Shown in pieces: positions 24,420 to 37,668 of a stretch of DNA of 64,000 nt (the stretch's first letter is position 1; each line of letters opens with the position of its first letter). Made by a program: the position numbers and the translations under genes. This stretch comes from Ecdyonurus torrentis (lineage: Eukaryota; Arthropoda; Insecta; Ephemeroptera; Heptageniidae): the NCBI GenBank assembly GCA_949318235.1, contig CASGGR010000022.1, positions 496,001 through 560,000 of the forward strand. Direction: 5' to 3'. The notes beneath the pieces are model-generated. The model was not told where the DNA came from. It ran no database searches and was given only the letters and a program-made list of their open reading frames with translations.

Positions 24420-27365
24420 ATGAAACAAAGTTTCTATTTCAAGAACCAAATGTTATTGAATGATAAAAATCATTATTTTTACACGATTAAAACTAGTTTT
24501 AATGATTTCTAAAAAACTAAGAACGCTACAGACATCAAATTTAACTCAAAGCATAGCTTTTTCAAATCTCTACAAAAAAGATGTCTTGAACTTTTTTGCC
24601 CCGACGCATACTTTTTGGTTTATTGACTTTTTTAATTTTTACTCATTATGTAGCCAAATAAAGTCATGAAACAAAGTTTCTATTTCTAGAACCAAATGTT
24701 ATTGAATGATAAAAATCATACTTTTTACACGATTAAAACTAGTTTTGATGATTTCTCAAAACTAAGAATGCTACAGACTTCAAATTTAACTCAAAGCATA
24801 GCTTTTTCAATTCTCTACAAAAAAGATGTCTTGAACTTTTTTGCCCCAACGCATACTTTTTGGGTTATTGAAAATTTTAGTTTTCACTCATCATGTAGCC
24901 AAACCAAGTCATGAAACAAAGTTTCTATTTCAAGAACCAAATGTTATTGAATGATGAAAATCATACTTTTTACACGATTAAAACTAGTTTTGATGATTTC
25001 TCAAAAACTAAGAATGCTACAGACTTTAAATTAAACTCAAAACATAGCTTTTTCAATTTTCTACAAAAAAGATGTCTTGAACTTTTTTGCCCGACGCATA
25101 CTTTTTGGGTTATTAACAATTTTAGTTTTTACTCATCATGTAGCCAAATAAAGTCATGAAACAAAGTTTCTATTTCAAGAACCAAATGTTATTGAATGAT
25201 AAAAATCATACTTTTTACACGATTAAAACTAGTTTTGATGATTTCTCAAAAACGAAGATTGCTACAGACTTTAAATTAAACTCAAAACATAGCTTTTTCA
25301 ATTTTCTACAAAAAAGATGTCTTGAACTTTTTTGCCCGACGCATACTTTTTGGGTTATTAACAATTTTAGTTTTTACTCATCATGTAGCCAAATAAAGTC
25401 ATGAAACAAAGTTTCTGTTTTAAGAACCAAATGTTATTGAATGACAAAAATTATACTTTTTACACGATTAATACTAGTTTTGATGATTTCTCAAAAACTA
25501 AGAATGCTACAGACATCAAATTAAACTCAAAACATAGCTTTTTCAATTTTCTACAAAAAAGATGTCATGAACTTTTTTGCTCCGACACATACTTTTTGGG
25601 TTATTGACAATTTTAGTTTTCACTCATCATGTAGCCAAACCAAGTCATGAAACAAAGTTTCTATTTCAAGAACCAAATGTTATTGAATGATAAAAATCAT
25701 ACTATTTACACGATTAAAACCAGTTTTGATGATTTCTCAAAAACGAAGATTGCTACAGACTTCAAATTAAACTCAAAACATAGCTTTTTCAATTTTCTAC
25801 AAAAAAGATATCATGAACTTTTTTGCTCCGACGCATACTTTTTGGGTTATTGACAATTTTAGTTTTCACTCATCATGTAGCCAAATAAAGCAATGAAACA
25901 AAGTTTCTATTTCAAGAACCAAATGTTATTGAACGATAAAAATCATACTTTTTACACGATTAAAATTAGTTTTGATGATTTCTCAAAAACTAAGAATGCT
26001 ACAGACATCAAATTCAATTCAAAACATAGTTTTTTAAATTCTCTACAAAAAGACGTCTTGAACGTTTTTGCTCCGACGCATACTTTTTGGGTTATTGACA
26101 ATTTTAGTTTTTACTCATTATGTAGCCAAATAAAGTAATGAAACAAAGTTTCTATTTCAAGAACCAAATGTTATTGAACGATAAAAATCATACTTTTTAC
26201 ACGATTAAAATTAGTTTTGATGATTTCTCAAAAACTAAGAATGCTACAGACATCAAATTTAACTCAAAGCATAGCTTTTTCAATTCTCTACAAAAAAGAT
26301 GTCTTAAACTTTTTTGCCCCGACGCATACTTTTTGGTTTATTGACAATTTTAGTTTTTACTCATCATGTAGCCAAACCAAGTCATGAAACAAAGTTTCTA
26401 TTTCAAGAACCAAATGTTATTGAATGATGAAAATCATACTTTTTACACGATTAAAACTTGTTTTGATGATTTCTCAAAAACTAAGAATGCTACAGACTTC
26501 AAATTCAATTCAAAACATAGTTTTTTAAATTCTCTACAAAAAGATGTCTTGAACGTTTTTGCTCCGACGCATACTTTTTGGGTTATTGACAATTTTAATT
26601 TTCACTCATCATGTAGCCAAATAAAGTCATGAAACAAAGTTTCTGTTTCAAGAACCAAATGTTATTGAATGACAAAAATTATACTTTTTACACGATTAAT
26701 ACTAGTTTTGATGATTTCTCAAAAACTAAGAATGCTACAGACATCAAATTTAACTCAAAGCATAGCTTTTTCAATTCTCTACAAAAAAGATGTCTTGAAC
26801 TTTTTTGCCCCAACGCATACTTTTTGGGTTATTGAAAATTTTAGTTTTCACTCATCATGTAGCCAAACCAAGTCATGAAACAAAGTTTCTATTTCAAGAA
26901 CCAAATGTTATTGAATGATGAAAATCATACTTTTTACACGATTAAAACTAGTTTTGATAATTTCTCAAAAACTAAGAATGCTACAGACTTTAAATTAAAC
27001 TCAAAACATAGCTTTTTCAATTTTCTACAAAAAAGATGTCATGAACTTTTTTGCTCCGACACATACTTTTTGGGTTATTGACAATTTTAGTTTGTACTCA
27101 TTATGTAGCCAAATAAAGTAATGAAACAAAGTTTCTATTTCAAGAACCAAATGTTATTGAACGATAAAAATCATACTTTTTACACGATTAAAATTAGTTT
27201 TGATGATTTCTCAAAAACTAAGAATGCTACAGACTTTAAATTAAACTCAAAACATAGCTTTTTCAATTTTCTACAAAAAAGATGTCTTGAACTTTTTTGC
27301 CCGACGCATACTTTTTGGGTTATTGACAATTTTAGTTTTCACTCATCATGTAGCCAAACCAAGTC
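24420..27365 (+). repeat. 12-unit transition between the 20-unit and 17-unit families
   Basis: Units start at 24420, 24666, 24911, 25156, 25401, 25647, 25893, 26138, 26384, 26629, 26875 and 27121. The first six match units 3 to 8 of the 17-mer that follows (27856-29083). The seventh is chimeric and removes one unit relative to the 17-mer. The last three return to the TTTCTGTTTC, GATAATTT and AACGATAAA types of the 20-unit repeat. Counted from the alpha unit at 23930, this makes a 14-unit, 3,436-bp interval. Confidence 0.8.
25893..26137 (+). repeat. Chimeric monomer fusing 17-mer units 9 and 10
   Basis: The 5' part (after AAAGCA, with AACGATAAA, AAAATTAGTTTT and ACATCAAATT) matches the unit at 29329. 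The 3' part (CAATTCAAAACATAG, GACGTCTTGAACG, TCATTATG) matches the next unit of the 17-mer at 29575. The fusion removes one monomer and keeps register, as expected from one product of unequal exchange between neighbours. Confidence 0.8.
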
Positions 27366-30300
27366 ATGAAACAAAGTTTCTATTTCAAGAACCAAATGTT
27401 ATTGAATGATAAAAATCATACTTTTTACACGATTAAAACCAGTTTTGATGATTTCTCAAAAACTAAGAATGCTACAGACTTCAAATTCAATTCAAAACAT
27501 AGCTTTTCAATTCTCTACAAAAATGATGTCTTGAACTTTTTTGCTCCGACGCATGCTTTTTGGGTTATTGACAATTTTAGTTTTCACTCATCATGTAGCC
27601 AAACCAAGTCATGTAACAAAGTTTCTATTTCAAAAACCAAATGTTATTGAATGATAAAAATCTTACTTTTTACACGATTAAAACTTGTTTTGATGATTTC
27701 TCAAAAACTAAGAATGCTAGAGACTTCAAATTCAATTCAAAACATAGTTTTTTAAATTCTCTACAAAAAGATGTGTTGAACTTTTTTGCTCCGACGCATA
27801 CTTTTTGGGTTGTTGACAATTTTAATTTTCACTCATCATGTAGCCAAACCAAGTCATGAAACAAAGTTTCTATTTCAAGAACCAAATGTTATTGAATGAT
27901 AAAAATCATTATTTTTACACGATTAAAACTAGTTTTAATGATTTCTAAAAAACTAAGAACGCTACAGACATCAAATTTAACTCAAAGCATAGCTTTTTCA
28001 AATCTCTACAAAAAAGATGTCTTGAACTTTTTTGCCCCGACGCATACTTTTTGGTTTATTGACTTTTTTAATTTTTACTCATTATGTAGCCAAATAAAGT
28101 CATGAAACAAAGTTTCTATTTCTAGAACCAAATGTTATTGAATGATAAAAATCATACTTTTTACACGATTAAAACTAGTTTTGATGATTTCTCAAAACTA
28201 AGAATGCTACAGACTTCAAATTTAACTCAAAGCATAGCTTTTTCAATTCTCTACAAAAAAGATGTCTTGAACTTTTTTGCCCCAACGCATACTTTTTGGG
28301 TTATTGAAAATTTTAGTTTTCACTCATCATGTAGCCAAACCAAGTCATGAAACAAAGTTTCTATTTCAAGAACCAAATGTTATTGAATGATGAAAATCAT
28401 ACTTTTTACACGATTAAAACTAGTTTTGATGATTTCTCAAAAACTAAGAATGCTACAGACTTTAAATTAAACTCAAAACATAGCTTTTTCAATTTTCTAC
28501 AAAAAAGATGTCTTGAACTTTTTTGCCCGACGCATACTTTTTGGGTTATTAACAATTTTAGTTTTTACTCATCATGTAGCCAAATAAAGTCATGAAACAA
28601 AGTTTCTATTTCTAGAACCAAATGTTATTGAATGATAAAAATCATACTTTTTACACGATTAAAACTAGTTTTGATGATTTCTCAAAAACGAAGATTGCTA
28701 CAGACTTTAAATTAAACTCAAAACATAGCTTTTTCAATTTTCTACAAAAAAGATGTCTTGAACTTTTTTGCCCGACGCATACTTTTTGGGTTATTAACAA
28801 TTTTAGTTTTTACTCATCATGTAGCCAAATAAAGTCATGAAACAAAGTTTCTGTTTTAAGAACCAAATGTTATTGAATGACAAAAATTATACTTTTTACA
28901 CGATTAATACTAGTTTTGATGATTTCTCAAAAACTAAGAATGCTACAGACATCAAATTAAACTCAAAACATAGCTTTTTCAATTTTCTACAAAAAAGATG
29001 TCATGAACTTTTTTGCTCCGACACATACTTTTTGGGTTATTGACAATTTTAGTTTTCACTCATCATGTAGCCAAACCAAGTCATGAAACAAAGTTTCTAT
29101 TTCAAGAACCAAATGTTATTGAATGATAAAAATCATACTATTTACACGATTAAAACCAGTTTTGATGATTTCTCAAAAACGAAGATTGCTACAGACTTCA
29201 AATTAAACTCAAAACATAGCTTTTTCAATTTTCTACAAAAAAGATATCATGAACTTTTTTGCTCCGACGCATACTTTTTGGGTTATTGACAATTTTAGTT
29301 TTCACTCATCAAGTAGCCAAATAAAGCAATGAAACAAAGTTTCTATTTCAAGAACCAAATGTTATTGAACGATAAAAATCATACTTTTTACACGATTAAA
29401 ATTAGTTTTGATGATTTCTCAAAAACTAAGAATGCTACAGACATCAAATTTAACTCAAAACATTGCTTTTTCAATTCTCTACAAAAAAGAAGTCTTAAAC
29501 TTTTTTGCTCCGACGCATACTTTTTGGGTTATTGACAACTTTAGTTTTCACTTATCATGTAGCCGAACCAAGCCATGAAACAAAGTTTCTATTTCAAAAT
29601 CCAAATGTTATTGAATGGTAAAAATCATAATTTTTACACGATTAAAACTAGTTTTGATGATTTCTCAAAAACTAAGAATGCTACAGACTTCAAATTCAAT
29701 TCAAAACATAGTTTTTTAAATTCTCTACAAAAAGACGTCTTGAACGTTTTTGCTCCGACGCATACTTTTTGGGTTATTGACAATTTTAGTTTTTACTCAT
29801 TATGTAGCCAAATAAAGTAATGAAACAAAGTTTCTATTTCAAGAACCAAATGTTATTGAACGATAAAAATCATACTTTTTACACGATTAAAATTAGTTTT
29901 GATGATTTCTCAAAAACTAAAAATGCTACAGACATCAAATTTAACTCAAAGCATAGCTTTTTCAATTCTCTACAAAAAAGATGTCTTAAACTTTTTTGCC
30001 CCGACGCATACTTTTTGGTTTATTGACAATTTTAGTTTTTACTCATCATGTAGCCAAACCAAGTCATGAAACAAAGTTTCTATTTCAAGAACCAAATGTT
30101 ATTGAATGATGAAAATCATACTTTTTACACGATTAAAACTTGTTTTGATGATTTCTCAAAAACTAAGAATGCTACAGACTTCAAATTCAATTCAAAACAT
30201 AGTTTTTTAAATTCTCTACAAAAAGATGTCTTGAACGTTTTTGCTCCGACGCATACTTTTTGGGTTATTGACAATTTTAATTTTCACTCATCATGTAGCC

Positions 30301-31535
30301 AAACCAAGTCATGAAACAAAATTTCTATTTCAAGAACCAAATGTTATTGAATGATAAAAATCATAATTTTTACACGATTAAAACTAGTTTTAATGATTTC
30401 TAAAAAACTAAGAATGCTACAGACATCAAATTTAACTCAAAACATAGCTTTTAATTCTCTACAAAAAATATGTCTTGAACTTTTTTGCCCCGACGCATAC
30501 TTTTTGGGTTATTGATAATTTTAGTTTTCACTCATCAAGTAGCCAAACCAAGTCATGAAACAAAGTTTCTATTTCAAGAACCAAATGTTATTGAATGATA
30601 AAAATCATACTTTTTACACGATTAAAACCAGTTTTGATGATTTCTCAAAAACTAAGAATGCTACAGACATCAAATTAAACTCAAAACATAGCTTTTTCAA
30701 TTCTCTACAAAAATGATGTCTTGAACTTTTTTGCTCCGACACATACTTTTTGGGTTATTGACAATTTTAGTTTGTACTCATTATGTAGCCAAATAAAGTA
30801 ATGAAACAAAATTTCTATTTCAAGAACCAAATGTTATTGAATGATAAAAATCATAATTTTTATACGATTAAAACTAGTTTTAATGATTTCTAAAAAACTA
30901 AGAATGCTACAGACATCAAATTTAACTCAAAACATAGCTTTTAATTCTCTACAAAAAATATGTCTTGAACTTTTTTGCCCCGACGCATACTTTTTGGGTT
31001 ATTGATAATTTTAGTTTTCACTCATCAAGTAGCCAAACCAAGTCATGAAACAAAGTTTCTATTTCAAGAACCAAATGTTATTGAATGATAAAAATCATAC
31101 TTTTTACACGATTAATACTAGTTTTGATGATTTCTCAAAAACTAAGAATGCTACAGACATCAAATTAAACTCAAAACATAGCTTTTTCAATTTTCTACAA
31201 AAAAGATGTCATGAACTTTTTTGTTCCGACACATACTTTTTGGGTTATTGACAATTTTAGTTTGTACTCATTATGTAGCCAAATAAAGTAATGAAACAAA
31301 GTTTCTATTTCAAGAACCAAATGTTATTGAACGATAAAAATCATACTTTTTACACGATTAAAATTAGTTTTGATGATTTCTCAAAAACTAAGAATGCTAC
31401 AGACTTTAAATTAAACTCAAAACATAGCTTTTTCAATTTTCTACAAAAAAGATGTCTTGAACTTTTTTGCCCGACGCATACTTTTTGGGTTATTGACAAT
31501 TTTAGTTTTCACTCATCATGTAGCCAAACCAAGTC
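27366..31535 (+). repeat. 17-unit higher-order repeat, copy 1 (4,170 bp)
   Basis: Units start at 27366 (alpha), 27611 (beta), 27856, 28102, 28347, 28592, 28837, 29083, 29329, 29575, 29820, 30066, 30311 (c1), 30555, 30801 (c1-like with TTTTTATACG), 31045 and 31291. The next copy starts at 31536. Beta has GATGTGTTGAAC with GGGTTGTTGAC. Compared with copies 2 and 3, T replaces A at 28613, creating a second TCTAGA at 28611-28616. Confidence 0.9.
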
Positions 31536-34500
31536 ATGAAACAAAGTTTCTATTTCAAGAACCAAATGTTATTGAATGATAAAAATCATACTTTTTACAC
31601 GATTAAAACCAGTTTTGATGATTTCTCAAAAACTAAGAATGCTACAGACTTCAAATTCAATTCAAAACATAGCTTTTCAATTCTCTACAAAAATGATGTC
31701 TTGAACTTTTTTGCTCCGACGCATGCTTTTTGGGTTATTGACAATTTTAGTTTTCACTCATCATGTAGCCAAACCAAGTCATGTAACAAAGTTTCTATTT
31801 CAAAAACCAAATGTTATTGAATGATAAAAATCTTACTTTTTACACGATTAAAACTTGTTTTGATGATTTCTCAAAAACTAAGAATGCTAGAGACTTCAAA
31901 TTCAATTCAAAACATAGTTTTTTAAATTCTCTACAAAAAGATGTGTTGAACTTTTTTGCTCCGACGCATACTTTTTGGGTTGTTGACAATTTTAATTTTC
32001 ACTCATCATGTAGCCAAACCAAGTCATGAAACAAAGTTTCTATTTCAAGAACCAAATGTTATTGAATGATAAAAATCATTATTTTTACACGATTAAAACT
32101 AGTTTTAATGATTTCTAAAAAACTAAGAACGCTACAGACATCAAATTTAACTCAAAGCATAGCTTTTTCAAATCTCTACAAAAAAGATGTCTTGAACTTT
32201 TTTGCCCCGACGCATACTTTTTGGTTTATTGACTTTTTTAATTTTTACTCATTATGTAGCCAAATAAAGTCATGAAACAAAGTTTCTATTTCTAGAACCA
32301 AATGTTATTGAATGATAAAAATCATACTTTTTACACGATTAAAACTAGTTTTGATGATTTCTCAAAACTAAGAATGCTACAGACTTCAAATTTAACTCAA
32401 AGCATAGCTTTTTCAATTCTCTACAAAAAAGATGTCTTGAACTTTTTTGCCCCAACGCATACTTTTTGGGTTATTGAAAATTTTAGTTTTCACTCATCAT
32501 GTAGCCAAACCAAGTCATGAAACAAAGTTTCTATTTCAAGAACCAAATGTTATTGAATGATGAAAATCATACTTTTTACACGATTAAAACTAGTTTTGAT
32601 GATTTCTCAAAAACTAAGAATGCTACAGACTTTAAATTAAACTCAAAACATAGCTTTTTCAATTTTCTACAAAAAAGATGTCTTGAACTTTTTTGCCCGA
32701 CGCATACTTTTTGGGTTATTAACAATTTTAGTTTTTACTCATCATGTAGCCAAATAAAGTCATGAAACAAAGTTTCTATTTCAAGAACCAAATGTTATTG
32801 AATGATAAAAATCATACTTTTTACACGATTAAAACTAGTTTTGATGATTTCTCAAAAACGAAGATTGCTACAGACTTTAAATTAAACTCAAAACATAGCT
32901 TTTTCAATTTTCTACAAAAAAGATGTCTTGAACTTTTTTGCCCGACGCATACTTTTTGGGTTATTAACAATTTTAGTTTTTACTCATCATGTAGCCAAAT
33001 AAAGTCATGAAACAAAGTTTCTGTTTTAAGAACCAAATGTTATTGAATGACAAAAATTATACTTTTTACACGATTAATACTAGTTTTGATGATTTCTCAA
33101 AAACTAAGAATGCTACAGACATCAAATTAAACTCAAAACATAGCTTTTTCAATTTTCTACAAAAAAGATGTCATGAACTTTTTTGCTCCGACACATACTT
33201 TTTGGGTTATTGACAATTTTAGTTTTCACTCATCATGTAGCCAAACCAAGTCATGAAACAAAGTTTCTATTTCAAGAACCAAATGTTATTGAATGATAAA
33301 AATCATACTATTTACACGATTAAAACCAGTTTTGATGATTTCTCAAAAACGAAGATTGCTACAGACTTCAAATTAAACTCAAAACATAGCTTTTTCAATT
33401 TTCTACAAAAAAGATATCATGAACTTTTTTGCTCCGACGCATACTTTTTGGGTTATTGACAATTTTAGTTTTCACTCATCAAGTAGCCAAATAAAGCAAT
33501 GAAACAAAGTTTCTATTTCAAGAACCAAATGTTATTGAACGATAAAAATCATACTTTTTACACGATTAAAATTAGTTTTGATGATTTCTCAAAAACTAAG
33601 AATGCTACAGACATCAAATTTAACTCAAAACATTGCTTTTTCAATTCTCTACAAAAAAGAAGTCTTAAACTTTTTTGCTCCGACGCATACTTTTTGGGTT
33701 ATTGACAACTTTAGTTTTCACTTATCATGTAGCCGAACCAAGCCATGAAACAAAGTTTCTATTTCAAAATCCAAATGTTATTGAATGGTAAAAATCATAA
33801 TTTTTACACGATTAAAACTAGTTTTGATGATTTCTCAAAAACTAAGAATGCTACAGACTTCAAATTCAATTCAAAACATAGTTTTTTAAATTCTCTACAA
33901 AAAGACGTCTTGAACGTTTTTGCTCCGACGCATACTTTTTGGGTTATTGACAATTTTAGTTTTTACTCATTATGTAGCCAAATAAAGTAATGAAACAAAG
34001 TTTCTATTTCAAGAACCAAATGTTATTGAACGATAAAAATCATACTTTTTACACGATTAAAATTAGTTTTGATGATTTCTCAAAAACTAAAAATGCTACA
34101 GACATCAAATTTAACTCAAAGCATAGCTTTTTCAATTCTCTACAAAAAAGATGTCTTAAACTTTTTTGCCCCGACGCATACTTTTTGGTTTATTGACAAT
34201 TTTAGTTTTTACTCATCATGTAGCCAAACCAAGTCATGAAACAAAGTTTCTATTTCAAGAACCAAATGTTATTGAATGATGAAAATCATACTTTTTACAC
34301 GATTAAAACTTGTTTTGATGATTTCTCAAAAACTAAGAATGCTACAGACTTCAAATTCAATTCAAAACATAGTTTTTTAAATTCTCTACAAAAAGATGTC
34401 TTGAACGTTTTTGCTCCGACGCATACTTTTTGGGTTATTGACAATTTTAATTTTCACTCATCATGTAGCCAAACCAAGTCATGAAACAAAATTTCTATTT

Positions 34501-35705
34501 CAAGAACCAAATGTTATTGAATGATAAAAATCATAATTTTTACACGATTAAAACTAGTTTTAATGATTTCTAAAAAACTAAGAATGCTACAGACATCAAA
34601 TTTAACTCAAAACATAGCTTTTAATTCTCTACAAAAAATATGTCTTGAACTTTTTTGCCCCGACGCATACTTTTTGGGTTATTGATAATTTTAGTTTTCA
34701 CTCATCAAGTAGCCAAACCAAGTCATGAAACAAAGTTTCTATTTCAAGAACCAAATGTTATTGAATGATAAAAATCATACTTTTTACACGATTAAAACCA
34801 GTTTTGATGATTTCTCAAAAACTAAGAATGCTACAGACATCAAATTAAACTCAAAACATAGCTTTTTCAATTCTCTACAAAAATGATGTCTTGAACTTTT
34901 TTGCTCCGACACATACTTTTTGGGTTATTGACAATTTTAGTTTGTACTCATTATGTAGCCAAATAAAGTAATGAAACAAAATTTCTATTTCAAGAACCAA
35001 ATGTTATTGAATGATAAAAATCATAATTTTTATACGATTAAAACTAGTTTTAATGATTTCTAAAAAACTAAGAATGCTACAGACATCAAATTTAACTCAA
35101 AACATAGCTTTTAATTCTCTACAAAAAATATGTCTTGAACTTTTTTGCCCCGACGCATACTTTTTGGGTTATTGATAATTTTAGTTTTCACTCATCAAGT
35201 AGCCAAACCAAGTCATGAAACAAAGTTTCTATTTCAAGAACCAAATGTTATTGAATGATAAAAATCATACTTTTTACACGATTAATACTAGTTTTGATGA
35301 TTTCTCAAAAACTAAGAATGCTACAGACATCAAATTAAACTCAAAACATAGCTTTTTCAATTTTCTACAAAAAAGATGTCATGAACTTTTTTGTTCCGAC
35401 ACATACTTTTTGGGTTATTGACAATTTTAGTTTGTACTCATTATGTAGCCAAATAAAGTAATGAAACAAAGTTTCTATTTCAAGAACCAAATGTTATTGA
35501 ACGATAAAAATCATACTTTTTACACGATTAAAATTAGTTTTGATGATTTCTCAAAAACTAAGAATGCTACAGACTTTAAATTAAACTCAAAACATAGCTT
35601 TTTCAATTTTCTACAAAAAAGATGTCTTGAACTTTTTTGCCCGACGCATACTTTTTGGGTTATTGACAATTTTAGTTTTCACTCATCATGTAGCCAAACC
35701 AAGTC
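31536..35705 (+). repeat. 17-unit higher-order repeat, copy 2 (4,170 bp)
   Basis: Same length and unit order as 27366-31535. It shares the derived TTTTTTGTTCCGAC in the sixteenth unit (35215) and the GATGTGTTG beta (31781). The sixth unit (32762) has the usual TTTCAAGAACC. Confidence 0.9.
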
Positions 35706-35950
35706 ATGAAACAAAGTTTCTATTTCAAGAACCAAATGTTATTGAATGATAAAAATCATACTTTTTACACGATTAAAACCAGTTTTGATGATTTCTCAAA
35801 AACTAAGAATGCTACAGACTTCAAATTCAATTCAAAACATAGCTTTTCAATTCTCTACAAAAATGATGTCTTGAACTTTTTTGCTCCGACGCATGCTTTT
35901 TGGGTTATTGACAATTTTAGTTTTCACTCATCATGTAGCCAAACCAAGTC

Positions 35951-36195
35951 ATGTAACAAAGTTTCTATTTCAAAAACCAAATGTTATTGAATGATAAAAA
36001 TCTTACTTTTTACACGATTAAAACTTGTTTTGATGATTTCTCAAAAACGAAGATTGCTACAGACTTTAAATTAAACTCAAAACATAGCTTTTTCAATTTT
36101 CTACAAAAAAGATGTCTTGAACTTTTTTGCCCGACGCATACTTTTTGGGTTATTGACAATTTTAGTTTTTACTCATTATGTAGCCAAATAAAGTC
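35951..36195 (+). repeat. Chimeric beta monomer (beta 5' part, c4 3' part), first occurrence
   Basis: It begins ATGTAAC with AAAATCTTAC and AAAACTTGTTTT, as true beta units do. At ACGAAGATTGC it switches to c4: TTTAAATTAAAC, GCCCGACGC and the TTACTCATTATG end. A c5-type unit (TCTAGA) follows, the proper neighbour of c4. The switch lies in the shared GATGATTTCTCAAAAAC stretch. The same chimera recurs at 42084 and 50426. Confidence 0.85.
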
Positions 36196-36440
36196 ATGAA
36201 ACAAAGTTTCTATTTCTAGAACCAAATGTTATTGAATGATAAAAATCATACTTTTTACACGATTAAAACTAGTTTTGATGATTTCTCAAAACTAAGAATG
36301 CTACAGACTTCAAATTTAACTCAAAGCATGGCTTTTTCAATTCTCTACAAAAAAGATGTCTTGAACTTTTTTGCCCCAACGCATACTTTTTGGGTTATTG
36401 AAAATTTTAGTTTTCACTCATCATGTAGCCAAACCAAGTC

Positions 36441-36686
36441 ATGAAACAAAGTTTCTATTTCAAGAACCAAATGTTATTGAATGATGAAAATCATACTTTT
36501 TACACGATTAAAACTAGTTTTGATGATTTCTCAAAAACTAAGAATGCTACAGACTTCAAATTTAACTCAAAGCATAGCTTTTTCAATTCTCTACAAAAAA
36601 GATGTCTTAAACTTTTTTGCCCCGACGCATACTTTTTGGTTTATTGACAATTTTAGTTTTTACTCATCATGTAGCCAAACCAAGTC
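36441..36686 (+). repeat. Reference 246-bp monomer with internal landmarks
   Basis: I use this unit to describe the monomer because it carries the full-length state at most variable indels. In order it has: hairpin GAAACAAAGTTTC (unit positions 3-15); first CATACTTTTT (52-61); palindrome AAAACTAGTTTT (70-81, containing ACTAGT); A5 tract (93-97); hairpin arms CAAAAAAG (154-161) and CTTTTTTG (172-179) around a 10-nt loop; the only GC-rich patch, GCCCCGACGC (179-188); and a second CATACTTTTT (188-197). The unit ends just before the next ATGAAAC. No CENP-B-box-like sequence is seen. The choice of position 1 is arbitrary because the array is circularly permutable. Confidence 0.9.
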
Positions 36687-36931
36687 ATGAAACAAAGTTT
36701 CTATTTCAAGAACCAAATGTTATTGAATGATGAAAATCATACTTTTTACACGATTAAAACTTGTTTTGATGATTTCTCAAAAACTAAGAATGCTACAGAC
36801 TTCAAATTCAATTCAAAACATAGTTTTTTAAATTCTCTACAAAAAGATGTCTTGAACGTTTTTGCTCCGACGCATACTTTTTGGGTTATTGACAATTTTA
36901 ATTTTCACTCATCATGTAGCCAAACCAAGTC

Positions 36932-37177
36932 ATGAAACAAAATTTCTATTTCAAGAACCAAATGTTATTGAATGACAAAAATTATACTTTTTACACGATT
37001 AATACTAGTTTTGATGATTTCTCAAAAACTAAGAATGCTACAGACATCAAATTTAACTCAAAGCATAGCTTTTTCAATTCTCTACAAAAAATATGTCTTG
37101 AACTTTTTTGCCCCAACGCATACTTTTTGGGTTATTGAAAATTTTAGTTTTCACTCATCATGTAGCCAAACCAAGTC
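36932..37177 (+). repeat. Chimeric monomer (c1 ends with TTTCTGTTTC-type middle)
   Basis: The start AAACAAAATTTC and a later AAAAAATATGTC are c1 features. The middle (AATGACAAAAATTATAC, AATACTAGTTTT) and the 3' end (GCCCCAACGC, TTGAAAATTTTAG) match the unit at 26629. At least two switches are needed, so conversion or successive exchanges are more likely than one crossover. Confidence 0.7.
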
Positions 37178-37668
37178 ATGAAACAAAGTTTCTATTTCAA
37201 GAACCAAATGTTATTGAATGATGAAAATCATACTTTTTACACGATTAAAACTAGTTTTGATAATTTCTCAAAAACTAAGAATGCTACAGACTTTAAATTA
37301 AACTCAAAACATAGCTTTTTCAATTTTCTACAAAAAAGATGTCATGAACTTTTTTGCTCCGACACATACTTTTTGGGTTATTGACAATTTTAGTTTGTAC
37401 TCATTATGTAGCCAAATAAAGTAATGAAACAAAGTTTCTATTTCAAGAACCAAATGTTATTGAACGATAAAAATCATACTTTTTACACGATTAAAATTAG
37501 TTTTGATGATTTCTCAAAAACTAAGAATGCTACAGACTTTAAATTAAACTCAAAACATAGCTTTTTCAATTTTCTACAAAAAAGATGTCTTGAACTTTTT
37601 TGCCCGACGCATACTTTTTGGGTTATTGACAATTTTAGTTTTCACTCATCATGTAGCCAAACCAAGTC

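Larger units (their letters stand above)
35706..37668 (+). repeat. 8-unit block between 17-mer copies 2 and 3 (1,963 bp)
   Basis: Units start at 35706 (alpha), 35951 (chimeric beta), 36196 (c5-like with CATGGCTTTT), 36441, 36687, 36932 (chimeric), 37178 and 37424. Although it matches the length of the 8-unit repeats at 14606-24419, its content differs: it is bounded by two hybrids and carries the first three units of the ten-unit cassette seen at 42329. Equal length follows from eight units, not from shared identity. Confidence 0.8.

Noticed and set aside
35706..37668. 35706-37668 as another copy of the 8-unit repeat from 14606-24419
   Set aside because: The length is the same (1,963 bp) but only the alpha unit agrees, plus the first part of beta. 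The other units are of cassette and transition types.
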